Source: Cohnella sp. WQ 127256 (GTDB taxonomy: Bacteria > Bacillota > Bacilli > Paenibacillales > Paenibacillaceae). Taken from it: a stretch of 64,000 nucleotides of DNA. The first letter of the stretch is position 1, and the number at the start of each line of letters is the position of its first letter. The stretch covers positions 124,001 through 188,000 of the forward strand of contig NZ_JAMZCY010000003.1 of the NCBI RefSeq assembly GCF_024519285.1, written 5' to 3'. The position numbers and the translations under genes were made by a program. A model generated the notes under the pieces. That model did not search any database and was not told the DNA's origin. It saw only the letters and a list, made by a program, of their open reading frames with translations. This document shows, one piece after another, positions 54,862 through 61,947 of this stretch.

Positions 54862-55428
54862 AGCTACGGATCGTTCCTTTAAGTCATCCCAATTCAGTGC
54901 TCCAAGAACACCGTCTGTAATTATTCCCTTACTATCGACGAATATTGTTGAGGGGATCGGGCGAATTTCATAGTTAGCTGCGACTTGCCCATCGGAATCG
55001 AACAAGACTGGGAAGGTGAAGCCATAAGCTTGCGCGAATTCCCGCGCGGATTGTACGGTATCCGTGGCGGTAAGGTTAACGGCGAGAATTTGCAGCTGGT
55101 CACCGTATTGCTTGTTCAGCTTCACGAATGAGGGAGCTTCATCTTTGCATGGTCCGCACCAGGAAGCCCAGAAGTTGAGCACGACCGGCTTGCCTCTTAG
55201 CTCCTTGAGGTCATAGATTTTACCGTCCATGCCCGTTAACGTGAAGGTAGGAGCTGTATAACTGATTTCGGGCTTTTCTGGGATAGATTTAACCTGCACT
55301 TTATCCTTCGTTAATTCTGATGATTCGACAGAGACATTCCTATTCTTGCTGTCTAATTGCTGATATAGAACTGCTCCGATCAGTAAGGTGAATGTGGCCA
55401 CAATGATCCAATTACGCCATCTTCTCAT
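54832..55428 (-). CDS. TlpA/ResA-like membrane-anchored thiol-disulfide reductase
   Basis: 198 residues. N-terminal anchor (WIIVATFTLLIGAVLYQQL), then a thioredoxin fold with NFWASWCGPCKDEAPSFVKL (CxxC about residue 91-94) and the cis-Pro region IRPIPSTIFVDSKG. It acts outside the membrane, keeping Cys residues reduced, for example in cytochrome c or copper-site assembly, which fits a YtkA-like neighbour. It converges on, and overlaps by 30 bases, the small membrane protein gene. It diverges from metY. Confidence 0.9.
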   Translation of the reverse strand: MRRWRNWIIVATFTLLIGAVLYQQLDSKNRNVSVESSELTKDKVQVKSIPEKPEISYTAPTFTLTGMDGKIYDLKELRGKPVVLNFWASWCGPCKDEAPSFVKLNKQYGDQLQILAVNLTATDTVQSAREFAQAYGFTFPVLFDSDGQVAANYEIRPIPSTIFVDSKGIITDGVLGALNWDDLKERSVALLESVEPDN

Positions 55429-55549
55429 GGGATACCTGCTTTCTACGTTTATTAAACCTATAATTCCTATATGTTTTATACAAATTAACGCAATCTGAAT
55501 TTACTTGTCAATAGATATATGCTTAATATATAAATTACTAAAATTGTAA

Positions 55550-55578
55550 TTGACAGATAGGATAGAGGGATATATGAT
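55550..55578 (+). promoter_or_regulatory. Sigma-A promoter of the metY leader
   Basis: TTGACA (55550-55555), 17-base spacer, TATGAT (55573-55578). It would start a leader of about 120 bases before metY. Confidence 0.8.
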
Positions 55579-55590
55579 AATCATATTAAT

Positions 55591-55688
55591 CCAACCGAAA
55601 TACTTGGTTATCAAAAGAATAACAAAATGTTGACCAGATATCTGGAGACTGATTTTCCCGAAAGGGGAGGTTGGTCTCTTTTTATTTG
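55591..55688 (+). promoter_or_regulatory. Transcription attenuator in the metY leader
   Basis: The terminator stem is 55645-55659 with 55664-55678 (15 pairs including G-U, GAAA loop), then TTTTTATTT. CCAACC (55591-55596) complements GGTTGG (55669-55674) in the terminator's 3' arm, and GACCA (55632-55636) complements TGGTC (55672-55676), so an alternative antiterminator can form. No gene precedes it on this strand, so the terminator acts on metY's own leader. The pattern is not S-box-like. Confidence 0.6.
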
Positions 55689-55707
55689 TAAAGAGGAGAT
55701 GAACTTT

Positions 55708-57042
55708 ATGGGAGAGCAAGTGCCAAATCAACAAGGTGACGTTAAGAAGTGGAGATTCGATACTCTGCAGGTTCATGCGGGTCAGCAACCTGATCCGGTA
55801 ACTGGGGCACGAGCAGTACCGATTTACCAAACCACATCCTATGTTTTCAAGAACACAGAGCACGCCAAAGCGGTTATCAACTTCGAAGAGCCTGGTAATA
55901 CGTACACTCGAATCATCAACCCAACCAATGATGTACTTGAACAAAGGATAACGGCGCTTGAGGGTGGAGTTGGCGCACTTGCGGTGGCATCAGGTTCAGC
56001 CGCGGTCACGTATTCCATCTTCAATGTGGCAGGGGCGGGTGACGAGATTGTATCGGCAAGCACCTTGTATGGGGGCACCTATAACCTATTCGACGTGACG
56101 CTGCCAAAGCTCGGTATCACGACGAGGTTCGTTAATCCGGATGAACCGGATAACTTCCGTAAAGCCATCAACAGTAAGACGAAAGCCATATTCATCGAAT
56201 CGATTGGCAATCCAGGCTTGAACATTCTCGATATTGAGAAAATCGCCGACATTGCTCATGAGAACGGTATCCCTCTTATTGTTGACAATACGTTCGGCAC
56301 TCCATACTTGATCCGCCCGTTCGAATACGGAGCCGACATTATCGTTCACTCTGCGACGAAATATATCGGCGGCCATGGTACCTCCATCGGTGGACTCATT
56401 GTGGACAGTGGCAAGTTCGATTGGACGAACGGTAAATTTCCCGGCTTCACGGAGCCCGACAAAAGCTATAACGGGCTGAAATATGTTGAGAAGTTTGGTG
56501 AACTGGCGTATATAACGAAGGTTCGAGTTCAGTTTCTGAGGGATATCGGGGCTGCCATTAGTCCCTTTAATAGCTTCCTGCTGCTTCAGGGCTTGGAAAC
56601 TCTATCGCTCAGAGTGGAGAAGCATCTATCCAATACGACACGCGTCGTGGAGTACTTAAGCCAGCATCCAGATGTGGCATGGGTGAACTATCCAACGCTT
56701 GAGGGAAACCCGTATAAAGAGCTCGCTGAGAAGTATTTTCCGAAGGGACCTGGTTCAATCTTCTCGTTCGGCTTGAAGGGAGACCTTCAAACGGCTAATC
56801 GCTTTATTGATCAGCTAGAGCTGTTCTCTCACCTAGCCAATGTGGCAGATGCGAAATCGCTTGTCATACACCCTGGAAGCACAACACACGCACAGCTAAC
56901 ACCTGAGGAACAGTTAGCAGCGGGCGTGCGGCCAGACCTCATCCGCTTGTCGATTGGGATTGAAGATGCTCAAGATTTAATCGACGACTTGGAGCAGGCC
57001 ATTCAGAAAGCTGTAGCAACGGTAAGTGCAAGCCAAGCTTGA
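55708..57042 (+). CDS. metY: O-acetylhomoserine sulfhydrylase (MetY-type, PLP enzyme)
   Basis: 444 residues from the ATG at 55708 (AGAGGAG 9 bases upstream); an ATG at 55699 is too close. It starts [19 protein letters not shown], the classical MetY opening. Other features are [20 protein letters not shown], the PLP-lysine segment [17 protein letters not shown] (about 207-223) and the C-terminal [15 protein letters not shown]. It makes homocysteine from O-acetylhomoserine and sulfide, so it assimilates sulfur. It is preceded by an attenuator and followed by an SsuA-like binding protein, linking sulfur uptake and use. Confidence 0.93.
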   Translation: MGEQVPNQQGDVKKWRFDTLQVHAGQQPDPVTGARAVPIYQTTSYVFKNTEHAKAVINFEEPGNTYTRIINPTNDVLEQRITALEGGVGALAVASGSAAVTYSIFNVAGAGDEIVSASTLYGGTYNLFDVTLPKLGITTRFVNPDEPDNFRKAINSKTKAIFIESIGNPGLNILDIEKIADIAHENGIPLIVDNTFGTPYLIRPFEYGADIIVHSATKYIGGHGTSIGGLIVDSGKFDWTNGKFPGFTEPDKSYNGLKYVEKFGELAYITKVRVQFLRDIGAAISPFNSFLLLQGLETLSLRVEKHLSNTTRVVEYLSQHPDVAWVNYPTLEGNPYKELAEKYFPKGPGSIFSFGLKGDLQTANRFIDQLELFSHLANVADAKSLVIHPGSTTHAQLTPEEQLAAGVRPDLIRLSIGIEDAQDLIDDLEQAIQKAVATVSASQA

Positions 57043-57074
57043 GATTACCTAATCAGAGGAGGACACAAGAAGAG

Positions 57075-58139
57075 ATGAAGAACAATGAAGCCAAACGAAA
57101 ATTGATTTTGTCAGCAATCGCACTAACGATGGCGATCGCAGTCCTTAATGGATGCGGTAAAAACAACAATAATACGAGTCCAGCTTCAGCGAGCAGTAAT
57201 GTTAAAGCTTCGGCTACCAATGCCTCGTCAGCGGGCACGAAGGAACTGAAAAAGGTGAAATTCGCTTATGCGGGCGGTACTTGTGAAGCTCCAATCTACG
57301 CTGCAGTTGAGAAAGGCTTCTTTAAGGAAGAAGGACTGGATGTTGAGCTTGTGCAGATGGACTTCGAAACGCTGAAATCTGGGATATCCTCAGGAAAAGT
57401 AGATGGCACCGTTGGGAACTTCGCTTGGTTTAAGCCGATCGAGCAAGGGCTTGATGTTAAAGTGACCGGAGGTCTTCATGCAGGATGTATTCAATTGGTT
57501 ACGTTGAAGGATAGCGGAATCACTTCCATTAAAGATCTGAAGGGCAAAAAAATCGGTGTTGATGTCATAGGTGGTGGCCCGCAAATCACACTTGCAATCA
57601 CTTTGAAGCAGAATGGCATCGAAACGACGGATGTGGATTGGAGAGCCTATCCTTCGCAACAACTGGCTACAGCAGCTGAGAAAGGTGAGATTGATGCCTT
57701 TATTGTGTGGGACCCTGCTGCTCAGCAAGCGTTGGATACAGGTAAATACCTCCGACTTCTAAGCAACGGTCATGATGAGCCATTCAAGTCCGGTTATTGC
57801 TGCTACTCCGTGATCAGCGGCGCGGTAACAAAGAATGATCCGGAGAAAGCAGCCGCGATTACTCGTGCGTTGTTGAAATCAGCGGAATGGGTAGGGAAGA
57901 ACGCAGCTGAAACGGCTAAGATCGAAACCGATAAGAAATATGTATCCGCGGATGCTGCGACGAATGAGAGCTTGCTTGCTGCTTATCACTGGAAACCAGG
58001 CGTTATTAATGCTAAGAAAAGCGCAGAGTTCTTCATTAAAGAACAGAAGGCGCAAGGGATTCTAGATGCTTCTACGGATGAGAAGGAGCTTCTCGACCGC
58101 GTATTTTTCGAGGCGATTCCGGATTATAACGGCAATTAA
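57075..58139 (+). CDS. NitT/TauT-family substrate-binding lipoprotein (SsuA/TauA-like)
   Basis: 354 residues from the ATG at 57075 (AGAGGAGG 11 bases upstream). Lipobox VLNGC (Cys near 27), linker rich in N/S/A, then the NMT1/SsuA fold: FAYAGGTCEAPIYAAVEKGFF, GTVGNFAWFKPIEQG, and DAFIVWDPAAQQAL. It binds the sulfonate-like substrate for the permease and ATPase encoded at 52270-54068, which lack their own binding protein. It is separated from metY by 32 bases and likely co-transcribed. Confidence 0.9.
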   Translation: MKNNEAKRKLILSAIALTMAIAVLNGCGKNNNNTSPASASSNVKASATNASSAGTKELKKVKFAYAGGTCEAPIYAAVEKGFFKEEGLDVELVQMDFETLKSGISSGKVDGTVGNFAWFKPIEQGLDVKVTGGLHAGCIQLVTLKDSGITSIKDLKGKKIGVDVIGGGPQITLAITLKQNGIETTDVDWRAYPSQQLATAAEKGEIDAFIVWDPAAQQALDTGKYLRLLSNGHDEPFKSGYCCYSVISGAVTKNDPEKAAAITRALLKSAEWVGKNAAETAKIETDKKYVSADAATNESLLAAYHWKPGVINAKKSAEFFIKEQKAQGILDASTDEKELLDRVFFEAIPDYNGN

Positions 58140-58174
58140 TTAAGGGAAACAGAATCACGAAGAGAGACAGAAGT

Positions 58175-58197
58175 GTCAGGGCCCCGAGGGCCTTGAC
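58175..58197 (+). other. GC-rich intercistronic hairpin
   Basis: GTCAGGGCCC (58175-58184) pairs with GGGCCTTGAC (58188-58197, one G-U), 3-base loop. It sits between the binding-protein gene and the AhpD-like gene. No U-tract; it may stabilise the upstream transcript or pause polymerase. Confidence 0.5.
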
Positions 58198-58233
58198 CTT
58201 CAGTCGTTCCCTTGACGAAAGGAGGAGCGGATC

Positions 58234-58758
58234 GTGCCTGCGATAATCAAACCCATTGTTTATGAGCAAGCCTCTCCAGAGGCTAAAGCGGAATATGAGC
58301 GTCAATATCGGACTTCTGGGAACGTGACGAATATGAAGAAGACGCTGCTTCTTCACCTTCCTTCTTATCATGTATACGAGGAATGGTATAAGCTTCGTAC
58401 AGCTTTATTGGACTTCATTAGCCATCGTGCGTTTATCGTATTCTCTTACGCGATATCGCTCGAAGGGGATTGCTTACTCTGCTCTATTTATTTCCGTAAA
58501 GCTCTGACTGATCGAGGAGAAGATGCAGATGAGCTTATCCTGGATGATGAAGAGCAGGCACTTGAACAATATGGAAGACAGCTATCGCGGAGTCCTAATG
58601 AAGTTCCGAATGCATTATTTACACACTTGGGCCTTTATTATAGTCCAGCCCAGATCGTTGCACTTACGGCGTTCGCGGGGCAGATGATCGCGACTAACGT
58701 ATTTAATAGCGCGTTGCATATCGAACTTGACGAGTATTTGCTACATTTTTCAAGCTAG
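58234..58758 (+). CDS. AhpD/carboxymuconolactone decarboxylase-like protein
   Basis: 174 residues, GTG start with AAAGGAGG upstream. All-alpha fold. The family redox motif is partly visible: E77 and CLLC (C80 and C83) in SLEGDCLLCSIYFRKA. The His normally found three residues after the second Cys (AhpD ExxCxxCxxxH) is replaced by Phe/Arg. Two Cys may still cycle a disulfide, yet the peroxidase-recycling activity of AhpD is doubtful. It is in line with the SDR, LLM and sulfur-uptake genes. Confidence 0.75.
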   Translation: MPAIIKPIVYEQASPEAKAEYERQYRTSGNVTNMKKTLLLHLPSYHVYEEWYKLRTALLDFISHRAFIVFSYAISLEGDCLLCSIYFRKALTDRGEDADELILDDEEQALEQYGRQLSRSPNEVPNALFTHLGLYYSPAQIVALTAFAGQMIATNVFNSALHIELDEYLLHFSS

Positions 58759-58776
58759 TTTAGGGGAGCGGTGGAT

Positions 58777-59583
58777 GTGTCACAGGAGTTTGAGGGTAAG
58801 GTCATTTTCATTACTGGGGCCGCACACGGGCAGGGAAGAGCAACGGCATTAGCTTTCGCTCGTGAAGGAGCAGATATTGCCGTCTTCGATATTGCGAAGC
58901 AAATACAGTATCCGAGCTACCCGTTTGGGTCAGCAGACGAGCTGCTAACGCTGAAGTCAGAGATTGAAGCTCTCGGGCGACGTGCTTTGATCTTTGCCGG
59001 TGATGTAAGAGATGACGAGGCAATTACAAGAGCGGTATTGGAAACGATCGAGCAGCTTGGGAAAATAGATGTTTTGTTCAATAATGCGGGCATTGCGGCT
59101 TATGGACTATCTCATGAACTATCTGAATCCGAATGGGATTCTGTATTAGATATTAACCTGAAGGGGGCTTGGCTTGTCGGTAGGCGAGTCATTCCCCACA
59201 TGATCGAAGCGCGTGCTGGCGTCATTATTAACAATTCTTCGATTGCAGGCCTGCGAGGCTTGAATCGGATGTCTCATTACACGGCTTCCAAATGGGGGCT
59301 TGTCGGCTTGACGAAGTCGTGGGCCATCGAGCTTGCAAGCTATAATATCCGGGTCATTAGCTTACATCCAACAGGTGTAAATACACCAATGAACGATGGG
59401 CTCGCGGAGCTAGAAGGAACGACTGCAGCGGAAATCGCGGAGCGCTCTGCCGGGAATCTATTAGACGTGCCGTGGATTGAAACGGAGGATGTCGCATATG
59501 CAGTGCTGTTCCTGAGCAGCGATCGTGCGCGGTATATAACGGGTTCTCCATTCGTGCTGGATGCGGGCTTGCTAACGCGATAA
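58777..59583 (+). CDS. SDR-family oxidoreductase, mycofactocin-coupled-like
   Basis: 268 residues from GTG 58777 (GGGGAG 8 bases upstream; a GTG at 58771 is the alternative). NAD-binding ITGAAHGQGRATALAFA, structural NNAG, and catalytic Ser in INNSSIAG with Tyr-Lys in SHYTASKWG. The insertion after the second strand, with YPFGSADELL and SEIEALGRRALIFAGDVRDD, is shaped like the SDR group that depends on mycofactocin, although no mycofactocin biosynthesis gene is seen here. It may oxidise an alcohol released by a monooxygenase. Confidence 0.85.
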   Translation: MSQEFEGKVIFITGAAHGQGRATALAFAREGADIAVFDIAKQIQYPSYPFGSADELLTLKSEIEALGRRALIFAGDVRDDEAITRAVLETIEQLGKIDVLFNNAGIAAYGLSHELSESEWDSVLDINLKGAWLVGRRVIPHMIEARAGVIINNSSIAGLRGLNRMSHYTASKWGLVGLTKSWAIELASYNIRVISLHPTGVNTPMNDGLAELEGTTAAEIAERSAGNLLDVPWIETEDVAYAVLFLSSDRARYITGSPFVLDAGLLTR

Positions 59584-59665
59584 ACGCTGCTAGTAAATGA
59601 TTGGCATTAAAAGAAATGTATATTGCTGATTTGGATTTGTGTACCAATAAAATGGGGGCGGGAGT

Positions 59666-60691
59666 ATGGCCATTCGACTGAGTATTCTGGATCAAACGTT
59701 AATAAACAAGGGGGAAAGTCCGACAGAAGCGTTCCGGCATACCATTGAACTAGCGCAAAAGGCGGAACAGTGGGGATACCATCGGTTCTGGGTGTCCGAG
59801 CACCACGATTCGGATCTTGTTGCCGGATCGTCTCCGGAAGTTCTTGTTTCTCATTTGCTGGCGAGAACTGAGCGGATTCGGGTCGGATCGGGCGGTGTTA
59901 TGCTGCAACACTACAGTCCCTATAAAGTAGCGGAAAATTTCAATGTGCTCGCAGCGCTTAGCCCTTCACGGGTAGACCTAGGAATCGGTCGCGCGGCAGG
60001 AGGCTTGCCCCATTCAACCAAAGCGCTTCAGGAAGGCAGGACGACCGACACTGCGACGTTACAGGAGAAAATCGTTGAGCTTATTCGTTATACCCGTGAA
60101 CAGCTGCCTCCCGATCATGCGTTGGCTGGATTAAAGGCGAGCCCTATTCCGGATCGGGCAGCAGAAATCTACTTGCTGGGAGCAAGTCATAATAGTGCTG
60201 AGATTGCGGGAAGTCTGGGATTGCCTTATGTATTTGCTCAGTTTATTAATAATGAGGATGCAGAAGCGATTCAAGCATTTGATATTTATCGGAGCTACTT
60301 CCAGACTAATGACGGGAAAGTGCCAGAAGCTATTCTTGCGGTTCCTGTCATTGTGGCGGACACGGATGAAGAAGCGAAGCGAATTGCAAATGATTACCGG
60401 ATCGTGCGGATTCACCTGAAGAGCGGTCGAACAATCACGGTTGGTAGCGTGGAGCATGCCGAGGAATATGGCAGGCAGGCGGAAGAGGAATATACGATTG
60501 AGGATAAGCAGGCGTATGTCGTTCACGGCTCGAAGAGTCGGGTGCGCGCTCAATTGCTAGAAGCGCAGCGCAAATATGGGGTTGAGGAATTTATCGTTAT
60601 CTCCACGATTCGTAATGCAACGCAACGTCTTCGGTCTTATGAATTGTTAATTGAAGCTTTTGCTGAAGTGCATGATGAAGTAAAGAAATGA
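59666..60691 (+). CDS. LLM-class flavin-dependent oxidoreductase (luciferase-like)
   Basis: 341 residues. Starts RLSILDQTLINKGESP, followed by GYHRFWVSEHHDSDLVAGSSPEVLV (about 34-58) and the typical SGGVMLQHYSPYKVAENFNVL region, which forms the FMN site. Flavin comes from a partner reductase not seen here. The subgroup (MsnO8-like) oxidises small organics. As the last gene of the sulfur-supply cluster it may release sulfite from a sulfonate or oxidise a sulfide; that is inference. Confidence 0.85.
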   Translation: MAIRLSILDQTLINKGESPTEAFRHTIELAQKAEQWGYHRFWVSEHHDSDLVAGSSPEVLVSHLLARTERIRVGSGGVMLQHYSPYKVAENFNVLAALSPSRVDLGIGRAAGGLPHSTKALQEGRTTDTATLQEKIVELIRYTREQLPPDHALAGLKASPIPDRAAEIYLLGASHNSAEIAGSLGLPYVFAQFINNEDAEAIQAFDIYRSYFQTNDGKVPEAILAVPVIVADTDEEAKRIANDYRIVRIHLKSGRTITVGSVEHAEEYGRQAEEEYTIEDKQAYVVHGSKSRVRAQLLEAQRKYGVEEFIVISTIRNATQRLRSYELLIEAFAEVHDEVKK

Positions 60692-60783
60692 CACCAGCAA
60701 TAATAAGTACAATTCCTACGGCAGTCGTCAGACTAGCCGTTTCTTTCCATACAACGATTCCGATGACGGAAGTAAGGGGGTAC
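60690..60783 (-). pseudogene. 3' remnant of a small multidrug (SMR/DMT-type) transporter gene
   Basis: Between the TetR stop and the LLM gene, one minus-strand frame reads PLTSVIGIVVWKETASL and then TAVGIVLIIAGVISL, a typical last transmembrane helix pair of SMR/EmrE-like transporters. There is no start, and the upstream part is missing. At the 3' side it runs into the LLM gene. The neighbouring TetR and small membrane protein genes normally accompany such a transporter (B. subtilis yvaDEF-like set), so this is a deletion scar. Confidence 0.6.
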
Positions 60784-61359
60784 CTATTCCATTCCTGATG
60801 CTTGAGTTTGATAGATACCGCGAAGTAAAAAATCCACCATCTGAGATAAAGCCTTCTCTAACGAGACACAATTGTGCCCAGCAATGCCATGATCCATCAA
60901 TTGATATAAAGCTCCGATGTACACAGAAATAAAGATTTCGATATCGAACGGACGAAAATCTCCGCTTGTAATGCCCTCTTGAATCAATAGACGAATATTG
61001 TCCCAGCCTTGATTAATATACCCGTCTACAATCACCCATTGATCGGGATAAGCATTTTGTAGCTCCTTTAATAGGCGAATATCGCTAAAGGCGAAGCCTT
61101 GTGGAAGCATGACTAATGCATCGAATAGCTTTTGTTTGACGGGAAGAGCGATGTTGCTCATCAATTCTTGTTCTTGATCTTTCATCTGACGAATGGATTG
61201 CTCAACGATGTAGGAAACGATCTGTTCCTTCGCCGGGAAATGCTGGTATAACGTTTTTGTGCTGATACCAAGTCGATGAGCTAAATCTCTTATTGAGAAC
61301 CTTAAACCTCTTAGGGTTATCTCTTGTATGGCTGCTTGGACAATTCTATTCTTCATCAC
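60784..61359 (-). CDS. TetR-family transcriptional regulator
   Basis: 191 residues. The HTH is at the N-terminus: RFSIRDLAHRLGISTKTLYQHFPAKEQIVSYIV (about 20-52). The C-terminal ligand-binding domain is all-helical. It starts directly after the stop of the small membrane protein gene upstream, so the two are co-transcribed. Probably represses a drug-efflux set including its own operon; the neighbouring SMR gene is now a fragment. The dyad at 61798-61844 is a candidate operator. Confidence 0.9.
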   Translation of the reverse strand: MMKNRIVQAAIQEITLRGLRFSIRDLAHRLGISTKTLYQHFPAKEQIVSYIVEQSIRQMKDQEQELMSNIALPVKQKLFDALVMLPQGFAFSDIRLLKELQNAYPDQWVIVDGYINQGWDNIRLLIQEGITSGDFRPFDIEIFISVYIGALYQLMDHGIAGHNCVSLEKALSQMVDFLLRGIYQTQASGME

Positions 61360-61785
61360 CTATGTCCTCCGGAAAGATGCACGCTGTTGTTTGGCTAAAG
61401 CGGGTAAGAAGAACAGCGGATAGAGTAACAAATATAAGTTCGGAATCCACCATAACAAGTCAAAATCGAGGCGGATGCCCCAGAAAGCGATAGCCTGTAA
61501 CCCAGAACAAAATGTTAGGCTCAAAGAGAGAATACAAAGCGTTAACCAGGAGCTATTGTGTCTTTTGAAGCAATAAATGCTCATTAACCCGGTCAAAGAG
61601 ATGAGTAAATCTAGCGGGATAAAGGATAAGTTCCAGGCTACGAGCATCTCGTTGCTGTAATCCTGATAGAGGTATTCCTTTGGGATTAATCCCAGCCAAG
61701 TGATCGACCAATAGAGAATGAAGCCAATATCTGTTGTCCATAGCAATGCTCTCAATGTTTTGTTCATGGGGTCGTCTGCTCTCAC
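61360..61785 (-). CDS. Small four-helix membrane protein, YvaD/DUF5360-like
   Basis: 141 residues, about four hydrophobic segments: LLWTTDIGFILYWSITWLGL, LSFIPLDLLISLTGLMSIY, LTLCILSLSLTFCSGLQAIAFW, and LLWWIPNLYLLLYPLFFLP. It resembles the YvaD-type protein encoded beside an SMR transporter and a TetR regulator in Bacillus subtilis. No enzymatic motif. It is the first gene of the two-gene unit with TetR. Role unknown. Confidence 0.65.
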   Translation of the reverse strand: MRADDPMNKTLRALLWTTDIGFILYWSITWLGLIPKEYLYQDYSNEMLVAWNLSFIPLDLLISLTGLMSIYCFKRHNSSWLTLCILSLSLTFCSGLQAIAFWGIRLDFDLLWWIPNLYLLLYPLFFLPALAKQQRASFRRT

Positions 61786-61797
61786 CTTCGTATAAGT

Positions 61798-61844
61798 AAT
61801 GCGGAATACAAGGAAAACGTTTTGGTTTACTTGTTTTCCGCATT
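61798..61844. promoter_or_regulatory. Large imperfect inverted repeat, candidate TetR operator
   Basis: AATGCGGAATACAAGGAA (61798-61815) is complementary to TTACTTGTTTTCCGCATT (61827-61844) at 16 of 18 positions. It lies about 13 bases upstream of the YvaD-like ATG. It may instead act as an RNA hairpin. Confidence 0.45.
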
Positions 61845-61898
61845 ATTATATTGAAATTACCTATAAAAGTAAATGCGTTTGTAGATATAGATTGAAGA

Positions 61899-61936
61899 AG
61901 CCGCCCACAGGTTCGGATTGACCCCTTTGGACGGCT
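61899..61936 (-). terminator. Intrinsic terminator of the second LLM gene
   Basis: Minus strand AGCCGTCC (61936-61929) pairs with GGGCGGCT (61906-61899), one G-U, then TTCTTC. It lies just after the stop of the monooxygenase gene. Confidence 0.6.
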
Positions 61937-61947
61937 GCTGAAAGCTG

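Noticed and set aside
55585-55707. SAM-I riboswitch (S-box) before metY
   Set aside because: The conserved S-box core is absent; only terminator and antiterminator pairing are seen.
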